Source: an uncultured Bacillota bacterium (GTDB lineage Bacteria > Bacillota_I > Bacilli_A > RF39 > UBA660). Taken from it: a stretch of DNA of 12,928 nucleotides. The position numbers were made by a program, and so were the translations under genes. The notes beneath the pieces are model-generated. The model worked only from the letters and a program-made list of their open reading frames with translations. It did not search any database and had not been told where the DNA came from. Each line of letters opens with the position of its first letter. Positions within the stretch are counted from its first letter, which is position 1. Positions 6,474-12,928 of the stretch are shown here, in pieces. The stretch is from positions 1 through 12,928 of the forward strand of contig CAMUZJ010000027.1 in the NCBI GenBank assembly GCA_947165195.1, read 5' to 3'.

Positions 6474-7331
6474 TTAATCTGCTCCTTTAACTTCATAAGA
6501 ATCGGTTGCTACAAAGAAGGCATCTGCATCTATCATCTTTATTCCTTCTTTTACAATATAATACTCTCTACTAGGAATTACTGTTAAAATTACATATCTT
6601 TTTCTTTCAAAGAATCCTCCTTTTACATTAAACGTTGTAATACTATGCCCTAAAGTATTAATAATGTATTCTGATATCCTTTTATGTTCTTTAGTTACTA
6701 TATAAAATGCTTTATTATGGGAAATTCCCAATAATACTTTATCCATAATAATATTACTTATGTACAATAAGATAGTAGCATACATAGCATTTTCCACTCC
6801 AAAGAAAAATGCCCCTACTAAAATAACTGTTAAATTGGTAAGTAACACACATTTTGCTAGAGAAATATGGAATCTCTCATGGATGATTTGGCACAAAACA
6901 CTTAATCCCCCAGAATTATATCCCGTTTTGTATAGTAATCCATTTCCAAGGCCTGTTAAAAGTCCTGCAAAAATGGCAACTATAAACATATCAGAGGTTG
7001 AAAAAGTAATTATATCAACAAGTGGGGATGTTAATTTTACAAAAGCTGGATAAACAAGAGATGCAAATACGGTTGCTAATGTTTTTTCTCTTCCTAAAAA
7101 TATCCTACTAATGATTAAAAAAAGTGTCATTAATACAAATAAGGATATGGATGGTTCTATTCCTAAGAGATGTTTTATAATGATTGCTATACCATTGGTT
7201 CCTCCAGCAACAATATTTAATTGTACTAGAAACATATTATAGCTTACTGCGGTTATCATCAAAGAAATAATCATAATGATATATATTTTAATTTTTTCTT
7301 TGGTAAATATTTTTTTTAATATATCCATCAT
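6474..7331 (-). CDS. YitT-family membrane protein (DUF161 plus DUF2179), copy 2
   Basis: This is a 285-residue integral membrane protein of the YitT family. Five to six hydrophobic segments lie between about 15 and 200, and a cytosolic DUF2179 domain follows (about 205-280) ending in DADAFFVATDSYEV. The Gly-rich motifs NIVAGGTNG (39-47) and GYNSGGLSVL (137-146) are the family's paired half-motifs. The molecular function of the family is not established. The ATG at 7331 was chosen because GGAGG lies 9 bases before it, inside the last codons of the upstream yitT-like gene, whose stop is 2 bases away. The two are tandem paralogues and are translated from one message. Confidence 0.9.
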   Translation of the reverse strand: MMDILKKIFTKEKIKIYIIMIISLMITAVSYNMFLVQLNIVAGGTNGIAIIIKHLLGIEPSISLFVLMTLFLIISRIFLGREKTLATVFASLVYPAFVKLTSPLVDIITFSTSDMFIVAIFAGLLTGLGNGLLYKTGYNSGGLSVLCQIIHERFHISLAKCVLLTNLTVILVGAFFFGVENAMYATILLYISNIIMDKVLLGISHNKAFYIVTKEHKRISEYIINTLGHSITTFNVKGGFFERKRYVILTVIPSREYYIVKEGIKMIDADAFFVATDSYEVKGAD

Positions 7332-7333
7332 AA

Positions 7334-8212
7334 CTATTCACCTCCAAATACTTCGTAGGCATCCGTTACGACAAAAAAGGCATCAGGGTCTATTTCATTT
7401 AATCCTGCTTTTAGCCTGTAGTAATCTTTTGTTGGTAAAACACACATTAATACATTACGATTTTCCTTTTGAAATCCTCCCTTAGCTTTAAAGATAGTAA
7501 CTCCGTGATTTAAATATTTTAAGATGTATGCTTTTACTTCTTCATCTTTATCCGTTATAATGTAAAATGCTTTGCTATCTGAAATACCTAAAATTACTCT
7601 ATCTGACATTAAACTAATAATATAAAGCACTATAATGGAGTACATAAAATGAGTAACTCCAAAGGTAAACGTAGATAAAAATACGATTAATCCATCTGTT
7701 ATTAGCATACTTTTTCCCATGCTAATTTTAGCATATTTAGAGATTATTTGATTAATAATATCTGTTCCTCCTGTTGTAAATCCTGCTTTAAAAATCATTC
7801 CTGCTCCAAAACCAAATACTACTCCTCCAAAAATGGTTGATAATAATAATTGAGAAGTATCTATTTGAATAATTTGGTTAAGATTGGCAGTAAGTGCTAT
7901 AAATAGTGGAAAAAGAATAGAGCCTAAAATGGTTGCTCTAGTCTTTTCTTTGCCAAGAAGAAAATAACTAAGTATTAATAAAATAGCATTGAAAATTAAT
8001 ATTATTAGAGAATTATCTATATTAGTTAAATTATTTAAAATTACAGCAAATCCACTTACTCCACCAGATACAAGTGCATTTGGTGCAAGAAATAGGTTAT
8101 AAGCTATCGCCACTAAAAAAACACCTATCACAAACGAAATATGTCTTCTAATATAAGATTTTTCTTGAATTTTTTTTAATATATATAAATTTTCATTCCC
8201 TAATATATTCAT
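7334..8212 (-). CDS. YitT-family membrane protein (DUF161 plus DUF2179), copy 1
   Basis: This is the 292-residue paralogue of the downstream gene. It has the same layout: hydrophobic segments between about 25 and 205, Gly motifs NALVSGGVSG (45-54) and GFTTGGTDII (144-153), and a C-terminal DUF2179 domain with DPDAFFVVTDAYEVFGG at its end. The two copies share their layout and motifs but have clearly diverged, so the duplication is old. The start lies 3 bases after the prfB stop and uses an AAGAGG site inside the prfB 3' end. I recall B. subtilis prfB being followed by yvjA, a YitT-family gene, in the same stretch as ftsEX, so the placement looks ancestral and the second copy looks derived. 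Function is unknown. Confidence 0.9.
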   Translation of the reverse strand: MNILGNENLYILKKIQEKSYIRRHISFVIGVFLVAIAYNLFLAPNALVSGGVSGFAVILNNLTNIDNSLIILIFNAILLILSYFLLGKEKTRATILGSILFPLFIALTANLNQIIQIDTSQLLLSTIFGGVVFGFGAGMIFKAGFTTGGTDIINQIISKYAKISMGKSMLITDGLIVFLSTFTFGVTHFMYSIIVLYIISLMSDRVILGISDSKAFYIITDKDEEVKAYILKYLNHGVTIFKAKGGFQKENRNVLMCVLPTKDYYRLKAGLNEIDPDAFFVVTDAYEVFGGE

Positions 8213-8215
8213 ATT

Positions 8216-9302
8216 TTACAACCTCTTTTTTAAATAACTTTCAATAAATAAATCTAAGTCTCCATCTAATACTTTATTAACATCACTTGTTTCTTCATTA
8301 GTTCTATGATCTTTTACTAGTGAATAAGGATGCATTACATAACTTCTTATTTGAGAACCAAATTCAATATTCATCTGTTCTCCTTTTTCTTGTTTTAATT
8401 GCTTTTCTTGTTCTTCTAATTTTAGTATTAAAAGTTTACTTTTTAATACTCGCATAGCTTCTTCTTTATTTTGTATTTGACTTCTTTCATTCTGACAAGT
8501 AACTACTATTTTAGTAGGTAAATGAGTAATTCTAACAGCCGAGTCTGTTGTATTTACTCCTTGTCCACCAGCTCCAGTAGAACGATAAACATCTATTTTA
8601 ATGTCTTTTTCATCTATTTCTATACTGTCATCTACTTCTATATCTGGTGTTACATCAACAGAAGCAAAGGAAGTATGTCTTCTATTATTAGAATCAAATG
8701 GAGATAATCTTACTAATCTATGAACTCCTTTTTCATTTTTTAAATATCCATAAGCATTCGTTCCTCTTACTTTAACAGAAACACTTTTTATTCCTGCCTC
8801 TTCTCCTGGCTGATAATCTAGTAATTCTACTTTATAATTTTTACTTTCACACCATCTAAGATACATTCTATATATCATATTAGCCCAGTCACAAGCTTCT
8901 GTTCCACCTGCTCCTGAATGGATTTCTAAAATACAATCATTCTTATCATATGGACCATTTAATAGTAGTAAAAGACTTAATTTTTCTAACTCTTGATTTG
9001 TTTTTAGAATAGAATTTTCCACTTGTTCTAACTCTTCTGATTCTACAATCTCTAAAAGTTCATCATTATCTGTTAATTGTTGTTTCATAGAGGTTATTGA
9101 AGAAATTAAATTTTTCTGTTCAGTAATTTTTTTAAGTATTTCTTCTGCTTTTTGTCTATTATCCCAAAAATTAGGATTTAGAGTTTCTTTTTCTAATTCT
9201 TCTACTTCTTTCATTTTAGATGCTATGTCAAAGTGACCTCCATAAATCATCTATTTTTTGAATATTATTTTGTACTAACTTTTTTAATTCATATTTTTCC
9301 AT
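8216..9302 (-). CDS. prfB: Peptide chain release factor 2, programmed +1 frameshift
   Basis: RF2 reads UGA and UAA and releases the finished protein. The gene is in two frames. A 24-codon leader frame starts at ATG 9302-9300 (AAGGAG at 9310-9315, spacing 7) and meets TGA at 9230-9228; the main frame continues from GAC at 9229-9227. The slip site is CTT TGA C, preceded at the usual 3-base distance by an internal GGAGG (9241-9237), the classic RF2 autoregulation cassette. Skipping base 9230 gives 361 residues, normal for RF2. The stop-codon-reading SPF is at 200-202 and the catalytic GGQ at 245-247. The alternative ATG at 9250 is in frame but has no ribosome site and should not be taken as the start. 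It is the first gene of a tight prfB-yitT-yitT unit; I could not pick a convincing promoter. Confidence 0.96.
9227..9241 (-). promoter_or_regulatory. RF2 programmed frameshift signal
   Basis: On the minus strand the order is GGAGG, TCA, CTT, TGA, C. When RF2 is scarce, slow termination at UGA lets the ribosome slip +1 on CTT, stimulated by pairing of GGAGG with 16S rRNA. The spacing matches the E. coli arrangement (SD-like, 3 bases, CTT, TGA, C). Confidence 0.95.
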
Positions 9303-9441
9303 TTTCTTTCTCCTTATTATTATTTTCCGTTTTTAATATATAATACTTCTTTGTTGTAGAATATCATAATTTATTTTATTTTTAAAGATGTCACTGATTT
9401 TAATATGTATATTTTTCATTTTTTTTACATATATTATTATT

Positions 9442-9511
9442 GAGGAAGGTTCACTGTTACGTGTGAAGATCCTCTTGTACATAGATGGAACTCCATAAGG
9501 GGTTCTTTTTT
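9442..9511 (+). ncRNA. Possible small structured RNA ending in a terminator
   Basis: A two-part hairpin comes first: GAGGA (9442-9446) pairs with TCCTC (9470-9474), an AGG/GA internal loop follows, and TTCAC (9450-9454) pairs with GTGAA (9463-9467) over an 8-base loop. A short linker holds TGTACA, then a terminator hairpin with a T run on the plus strand. No plus-strand gene lies upstream to need that terminator. I match it to no known RNA family and could not fix a promoter, so it could also be a dispersed repeat. Confidence 0.35.
9488..9511 (+). terminator. Plus-strand intrinsic terminator
   Basis: GAACTCC (9488-9494) pairs with GGGGTTC (9499-9505), one G-U pair, over an ATAA loop, followed by six Ts (9506-9511). 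On the minus strand the G-U becomes a mismatch and there is no T run, so the orientation is plus. Confidence 0.65.
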
Positions 9512-9513
9512 CA

Positions 9514-9550
9514 TAAAAAAACCTCATATTTTTGATGTGAGGCTTTTTTT
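9514..9550 (-). terminator. Bidirectional terminator after the unknown 321-residue gene
   Basis: CCTCATATT (9522-9530) and GATGTGAGG (9534-9542) form a stem flanked by an A run on the left (9515-9521) and a T run on the right (9544-9550), so it can work in both directions. It directly follows the minus-strand stop codon at 9549-9551. Confidence 0.72.
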
Positions 9551-10514
9551 ATTGTATTCCTTTTATTTTTTGAGGTGTATATAATTGTAAATCTATCTCA
9601 TTTGCTTTTTGTATTTCAATAAAACTTATATTATCTTTTTTACATAATTCTTTTATAGCATTAGCTTCAACCTTTTTTTCTATTTTCTTACCATCAATAG
9701 TTACATAATGATTTGTTATTGATAGATTACATTTGTGTTCTTCACTATTTTCAATCTCATTTTTCACTTTATAAAATATATATACATTATTTTTTATAGT
9801 ATCTTTTAATTGTTCTGGTATTTTAGCTTCTTCAATCGGACCATATAGCACGTATTTAGGATAAAAAGCCATCTTATTTAACTCTTTATAAGCTCCTAAA
9901 ATATAATCATAATATTGTGATATCATTTCAGCATACATAGTGCTTATATTAGTAGTATTTATATCTTCTTCTTGATAATCACTTTCTAAACATTCTTCTG
10001 TATTTAATGTTTTGTTTTTCTCTATATTTTCATCTTTACTATCTTGATTATTTTCTCTAACATTAAGACCCATATTTGATAAGATATTCAAAATATTTTT
10101 CATTGAATTATCTTCTTCTACATCTTTATCATTTGTATCTTTTGATTGAGTATCTTTAAAAATACTTGATATTATTTCAGATAAATCTATATTTTGATAA
10201 TTATTTTCTGTTTTATCTGTATTTAAACCTAATATTTTAAATATAAAATCACTATCTAATTTATTTTTTGTATTTAAGTTTTGATTTTTTAAATTATTAT
10301 TTATGTTTTCTAATTCATTTTTTATGAATAAAACAATCGTAAGAGATGCAATATTAGTTGTTAAGCTTATAAATTGTAGAAGTGTTTCATGTCCTTTTGC
10401 ATCTTCTTCAATTTCTTTTATGATAGTCTCTACATTTTGTCTTTTTTCATCATCTTCCATTATATTTTCTAACATTGTTAAAATTTTTAGTATATTTTCA
10501 TCTTGTATATTCAT
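9549..10514 (-). CDS. Hypothetical acidic Asn-rich protein, 321 residues
   Basis: I do not recognise this protein. It is 321 residues and rich in Asn, Asp, Glu, Lys and Ile. A helical N-terminal part (1-75) contains one moderately hydrophobic stretch (about 47-64, FISLTTNIASLTIVLFI) that may be a membrane-associated or buried helix. A low-complexity acidic middle (about 75-190) follows, then a more ordered C-terminal part (about 192-321) with aromatic-rich YAEMISQYYDYILGAYKEL. Three short hydrophobic segments resemble each other: NILKILTML (7-15), FIFKILGLN (90-98) and ILNILSNMGLN (141-151), each followed by polar acidic or Asn residues. I place the start at ATG 10514, since GGAGG (10523-10527) is 8 bases away; the open frame reaches a TTG at 10529 that overlaps the ribosome site. 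It has its own promoter overlapped by a palindrome, so it is probably regulated and monocistronic. Confidence 0.78.
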   Translation of the reverse strand: MNIQDENILKILTMLENIMEDDEKRQNVETIIKEIEEDAKGHETLLQFISLTTNIASLTIVLFIKNELENINNNLKNQNLNTKNKLDSDFIFKILGLNTDKTENNYQNIDLSEIISSIFKDTQSKDTNDKDVEEDNSMKNILNILSNMGLNVRENNQDSKDENIEKNKTLNTEECLESDYQEEDINTTNISTMYAEMISQYYDYILGAYKELNKMAFYPKYVLYGPIEEAKIPEQLKDTIKNNVYIFYKVKNEIENSEEHKCNLSITNHYVTIDGKKIEKKVEANAIKELCKKDNISFIEIQKANEIDLQLYTPQKIKGIQ

Positions 10515-10529
10515 ATATAAATCCTCCAA

Positions 10530-10547
10530 TTACAATTTTAATTGTAA
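10530..10547. promoter_or_regulatory. Candidate operator: 18-bp inverted repeat over a promoter
   Basis: TTACAATT (10530-10537) and AATTGTAA (10540-10547) are perfect inverted halves with a 2-base spacer. The repeat covers the -10 box and the start region of the minus promoter that drives the unknown gene, so a bound dimer would block initiation. Its TACAAT/ATTGTA halves resemble the palindrome at 605-614. Confidence 0.5.
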
Positions 10548-10569
10548 CTTCCAGCATTTTCTAAGTCAA
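10541..10569 (-). promoter_or_regulatory. Promoter of the unknown 321-residue gene
   Basis: On the minus strand TTGACT (10569-10564) and TACAAT (10546-10541) are 17 bases apart, each one base off consensus. The start would fall near 10534, about 20 bases before the ATG. Confidence 0.7.
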
Positions 10570-10575
10570 TTCTAT

Positions 10576-11589
10576 TTATTTCAATTCGAAAGAAATTTTT
10601 CCTTTTCCTTCTTTTACTTCTATAGTTGCAATAGATCCATTAATAATATTTAAGCATGGTCCTTTATGAGATACATCAGCATCATAAATAATAGGAATAT
10701 TCAAATTAGCTAAAATACTATCTTCTAGGCACATTTTTACATCATAATCATAAGAAGTAATATTTTCACCAAATCTACCAAAAATAACTCCCTTAGTATA
10801 TTTAAAATATCCTAGTTCATTCATCTTCCATAGTGTACGAATAGTTTCTTCCATGGATATTTCACAGTTATCAAAAAACCAAATAATTCCATCATCTTTA
10901 TATTTTTCATTAAACTTATCAATACCATCATATTTAGTACCAGCAAGTTCAGCAATAATATCAAAGCATCCTCCAATAATTCTTCCTTTTAAAGATACTG
11001 ATTTATTATCTAACGTTTTCCAATAAACTTTTTCTGTCAAATTATATCCTTCTAACCCTGTTATACATTCTAGGCGTTCTTCTTCATATAAATCATAACT
11101 TTCTTGTAATATAATATTTCCTTTTATCAATTCTAGAAAATCTTTGTGCGTCTTATGTAAATCAGTTGAGCCGAAAGAGGCAAAATTATGTCCATAAATG
11201 GTTGCTATATCACATAATGTTGTGATTGGATAAAGTAGACCTGTAGGATCAGAAAATCCAGTAACTAGTTTAGGATTTTTACGTATCACATCAAAATCTA
11301 CATATGGTAGACATTCTACTAAAAAGTCTCCTCCTGTTGCACACATAATAGCATCAATGTCTTTATCTTGAAACATATCATTTACTTCTTGTCCTCTAAT
11401 TTTTGGACTAGCACTTCTTCCTCTTTTAGACTTCATCAAATTAGAAGATAATTTCAATTGATAATGTTGGGATTCTAAAAATTTCTTAGCTTGTTTCATA
11501 CTTGCCTTTTTTTGTTCATTTCTAGCTCCATTAGAAGGTGCCGGAACTCCTATACAGTCATTTTCTTTTAAAAATTTTGAATAATACAT
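10576..11589 (-). CDS. S66-family serine peptidase (LD-carboxypeptidase/MccF type)
   Basis: Family members cleave either L,D bonds in muropeptides (LdcA, cell-wall recycling) or the carboxamide of microcin C-type aminoacyl-nucleotides (MccF, self-immunity). The catalytic triad is intact: S113 in the elbow GFSDPT (111-116), E243 in FFDNCEIS, and H308 in DADVSHKGP. The conserved CATGGDF (83-89) and RIIGGCFDII (203-212) segments are also present. At 337 residues with a long insertion (about 135-200) it looks closer to MccF-like proteins than to the roughly 300-residue LdcA, but substrate cannot be assigned. No signal peptide, so it is cytosolic. The start is ATG 11589, 8 bases after AGGGG; the frame extends to a GTG at 11598 that would touch that site. 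It is the last gene of a three-gene unit, 27 bases after its neighbour. Confidence 0.9.
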   Translation of the reverse strand: MYYSKFLKENDCIGVPAPSNGARNEQKKASMKQAKKFLESQHYQLKLSSNLMKSKRGRSASPKIRGQEVNDMFQDKDIDAIMCATGGDFLVECLPYVDFDVIRKNPKLVTGFSDPTGLLYPITTLCDIATIYGHNFASFGSTDLHKTHKDFLELIKGNIILQESYDLYEEERLECITGLEGYNLTEKVYWKTLDNKSVSLKGRIIGGCFDIIAELAGTKYDGIDKFNEKYKDDGIIWFFDNCEISMEETIRTLWKMNELGYFKYTKGVIFGRFGENITSYDYDVKMCLEDSILANLNIPIIYDADVSHKGPCLNIINGSIATIEVKEGKGKISFELK

Positions 11590-11616
11590 TTTACTCACCC
11601 CTAAATTATATAATAA

Positions 11617-12138
11617 TTACTTGTTATTTTTTAATAAATCAGCTATACAAATCACAAAAGTAGATAAGTCAGCTTTTTCTATAGTACCATAATTTCTATG
11701 TTGAAGACTACTCTTTTCAATAGCAATTTCTCCAACAACAAAACAATCCTCTTTTTTTGCTAAGTTAGTAGAATATTCCAAAGTAAAATATCTAGGAATA
11801 CCTTTCGTAAGTGCTAAAGCTGTATATTTACTAGTAGAATCATTAAAATCATAATCTGGAAAAGTAAATACAAAGATGTGGGTTCCATCTTCTGTATCGA
11901 TTAATCTAGCATCAAAATCTTTGATAGTCACTTCTTTATCTATATCATTTATAATAACTTCTGGATTATCTTTTACCTTTTTTCTTATTTCATTCCATTT
12001 TTCTACTAAATATCTCTTAATAGATTCTGGTCCTTCTTCTAATATTGGTTTAAATACTAACCAATTTCCTATTATTTCTTGATAAAGAATAATATTAGAA
12101 AGTTGATATTGTATACTTGTATTTATTTTATTACTCAT
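11617..12138 (-). CDS. Hypothetical protein, 173 residues
   Basis: I do not recognise this family. The protein is soluble by composition, with no signal peptide or membrane segment. The N-terminal half is mostly helical (about 10-60). The second half alternates charged and hydrophobic residues as in a beta sheet: DARLIDTEDGTHIFVFTFP (about 75-93) and YTALALTKGIPRYFTLEYS (about 105-123). A helical end, ADLSTFVICIADLLKNN, follows. The start has AAGGAG (12145-12150) overlapping the stop of the upstream NTP pyrophosphohydrolase gene, a 10-base gap that implies translational coupling. It lies between that gene and the S66 peptidase gene in one transcript. Confidence 0.8.
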   Translation of the reverse strand: MSNKINTSIQYQLSNIILYQEIIGNWLVFKPILEEGPESIKRYLVEKWNEIRKKVKDNPEVIINDIDKEVTIKDFDARLIDTEDGTHIFVFTFPDYDFNDSTSKYTALALTKGIPRYFTLEYSTNLAKKEDCFVVGEIAIEKSSLQHRNYGTIEKADLSTFVICIADLLKNNK

Positions 12139-12148
12139 TTTTTCTCCT

Positions 12149-12475
12149 TTATTTTGTAATTACTTTCTCTAAGAATATTTTTTCATTAAATCCTCCACGA
12201 GATTTTCTTTTTTTATTAGCTAATTCTATTACATGTTCTAGAGATGACTCTTCTGCTTCTGCTAATGATTTTATTACTTCTAGTACATCTGCTAATTCTT
12301 CTAATCTTTCTTTTCCTCTAGAGTTAATTACTTCATGACATTCTTCTAATAATTTTTCTTCTAAAGAGTGCTTATACTCTTCATCATTTAATATTCTAGT
12401 TATTGGATTTTCTCCATTCTCACAAATAATATTTGGTATATTATCTCTTACTAATTTGTTATATACTCTTTCCAT
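12149..12475 (-). CDS. MazG/PRA-PH-like nucleoside triphosphate pyrophosphohydrolase
   Basis: This 108-residue all-alpha NTP-PPase domain resembles the short phosphoribosyl-ATP pyrophosphohydrolase-like proteins that begin YNKLVRDNIP (here residues 5-14). The Mg2+-binding pattern is visible: E44-E45-x-x-E48 and, after 12 residues, E60-x-x-D63 (EELADVLEVI). Enzymes of this superfamily hydrolyse NTPs to NMP and pyrophosphate, usually to remove non-canonical nucleotides; a histidine-biosynthesis role is unlikely because no his genes are near. The start has AGGAG with a spacing of 8. It is the first gene of a three-gene operon with an unknown protein and an S66 peptidase. The superfamily is secure; the substrate is unknown. 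Confidence 0.88.
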   Translation of the reverse strand: MERVYNKLVRDNIPNIICENGENPITRILNDEEYKHSLEEKLLEECHEVINSRGKERLEELADVLEVIKSLAEAEESSLEHVIELANKKRKSRGGFNEKIFLEKVITK

Positions 12476-12546
12476 TTATTTTACTCCTATCTATAAATAC
12501 TTACTTTTCTATTTTATCAATAATTCCTATGTTTATCTATTTATAG

Positions 12547-12575
12547 TTGTATTTTTTTATACTTTGTGTTATTAT
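12547..12575 (+). promoter_or_regulatory. Candidate promoter of the partial membrane-protein gene
   Basis: TTGTAT (12547-12552) and TATTAT (12570-12575) are separated by 17 bases, giving a start near 12582 and a short leader. It interleaves with the minus-strand promoter at 12556-12583, so the two probably compete. Confidence 0.5.
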
Positions 12576-12583
12576 CTTATCAA
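12556..12583 (-). promoter_or_regulatory. Candidate promoter of the NTPase/unknown/S66 operon
   Basis: On the minus strand TTGATA (12583-12578) and TATAAA (12561-12556) are 16 bases apart, giving a start near 12549 and a leader of about 75 bases. A second possibility nearer the gene is an extended -10 TGATAAAAT (12519-12511) with a weak -35. Confidence 0.5.
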
Positions 12584-12607
12584 ATTTAGTGGAAGGGGTT
12601 GCTACTC

Positions 12608-12928
12608 ATGGTTATGGATATTTATTCTGCAATTGCTACAAATATCTTAGTAATCATACTTGCTATTGGATTATATTTTGGATTTTGTATATTTCTAAAT
12701 AGATTTCATAAATTAGTTTATGGAAAAGAATCTATATTAGCTTTTATACCAATTTGTAATACTTATTTACTAGGTAAATTAACAGTAAACAATGCAGTAG
12801 GAATTTTTTTAGTAATTTTTGGCTTTTTACTATCTTTCTTGCCAGATACTATTTCATCTATTGTCTCTACTTTATATGAAATAGCAGTAATAGGATTATT
12901 TATAATTTCTATTATTAAATATTTTAAA
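12608..12928 (+). CDS. Integral membrane protein, 3' end beyond window
   Basis: An open frame from ATG 12608 runs 107 codons to the window edge without a stop. GGAAGGGG (12591-12598) lies 9 bases upstream; an ATG two codons later is also possible. The protein is strongly hydrophobic, with segments at about 9-31, 61-77 and 85-104. The stretch AFIPICNTYLLGKL (45-58) between the first two segments resembles the FIPIxNxYLLGK pattern of small DUF5684-like membrane proteins of unknown role. It diverges from the NTP pyrophosphohydrolase operon. Function cannot be assigned. Confidence 0.75.
   Translation, partial: MVMDIYSAIATNILVIILAIGLYFGFCIFLNRFHKLVYGKESILAFIPICNTYLLGKLTVNNAVGIFLVIFGFLLSFLPDTISSIVSTLYEIAVIGLFIISIIKYFK

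Larger units (their letters stand above)
9303..9548. other. Non-coding region between prfB and the unknown 321-residue gene
   Basis: Positions 9316-9440 are almost pure A/T, hold only the prfB ribosome site at the left edge, and give no convincing promoter on either strand. Positions 9442-9550 are much less AT-biased and hold three consecutive inverted repeats (9442-9474, 9488-9511, 9514-9550). The 64-codon minus-strand frame across 9333-9527 starts inside a terminator with no ribosome site and is not counted as a gene. Confidence 0.6.

Noticed and set aside
8216..9250. prfB as a truncated gene or pseudogene starting at ATG 9250, or broken by a TGA
   Set aside because: The TGA is the conserved RF2 frameshift site with an SD-like element at the right spacing, and the 24-codon leader frame has its own good ribosome site.
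9333..9527. Open frame of 64 codons on the minus strand
   Set aside because: Its start codon lies inside the terminator stem, it has no ribosome site, and it spans RNA-like hairpins and an A/T tract; the codons look incidental.
11605..11610. TATAAT (minus strand) as a private promoter of the S66 peptidase gene
   Set aside because: The start would coincide with the AGGGG ribosome site, so the gene is more likely read from the operon promoter.
1..12928. CRISPR array, prophage, transposon or retron
   Set aside because: No regularly spaced direct repeats, integrase, transposase or reverse transcriptase were found on either strand.

Overview
The window is AT-rich (GC around 30 percent by eye) and gene-dense. 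It looks like a Gram-positive, Bacillota chromosome: Shine-Dalgarno sites of the AGGAGG type precede most genes, sigma-A-like promoters are visible, there is an FtsE/FtsX/coiled-coil hydrolase set, and YitT-family proteins sit beside prfB, an order I recall from Bacillus subtilis (prfB-yvjA-...-ftsE-ftsX). The UGA-dependent frameshift in prfB and TGG-encoded tryptophans show that UGA is a stop, so this is not a Mycoplasma-type code 4 genome. A gut-type Bacilli lineage is my guess and is not provable from the window.

Region 1 (1-3571): a truncated TetR-type regulator gene (minus) diverges from an acyl-CoA synthetase gene (plus). Their promoters face each other, with overlapping -10 boxes and a palindrome beside them. 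Downstream on the plus strand lie a small unknown gene, whose ribosome binding site is buried in a hairpin, and the threonylcarbamoyl-AMP synthase gene tsaC. Back-to-back terminators close the region.

Region 2 (3573-9302, minus): prfB with an intact programmed +1 frameshift, then two tandem YitT-family membrane protein genes, then ftsE-ftsX and a secreted coiled-coil M23 endopeptidase gene. FtsEX would power or gate the periplasm-side hydrolase; here the partner carries a complete zinc site. The last three genes overlap or abut and have their own promoter.

Region 3 (9303-9548): non-coding. It holds a compact two-hairpin structure ending in a plus-strand terminator (possible small RNA) and a second, bidirectional terminator.

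Region 4 (9549-12475, minus): an unknown acidic, Asn-rich 321-residue protein gene with its own promoter covered by an 18-bp inverted repeat. Upstream of it is a compact three-gene operon: a MazG/PRA-PH-like NTP pyrophosphohydrolase, an unknown 173-residue protein and an S66 (LdcA/MccF) serine peptidase. A divergent promoter pair then leads to a partial plus-strand membrane protein gene that runs off the end.

No transposase, prophage, CRISPR array, rRNA or tRNA gene was seen. Most of the window is ordinary core chromosome. The items most worth a second look are the unknown protein with its operator, the possible small RNA, the hairpin-masked start site and the S66/NTPase operon.
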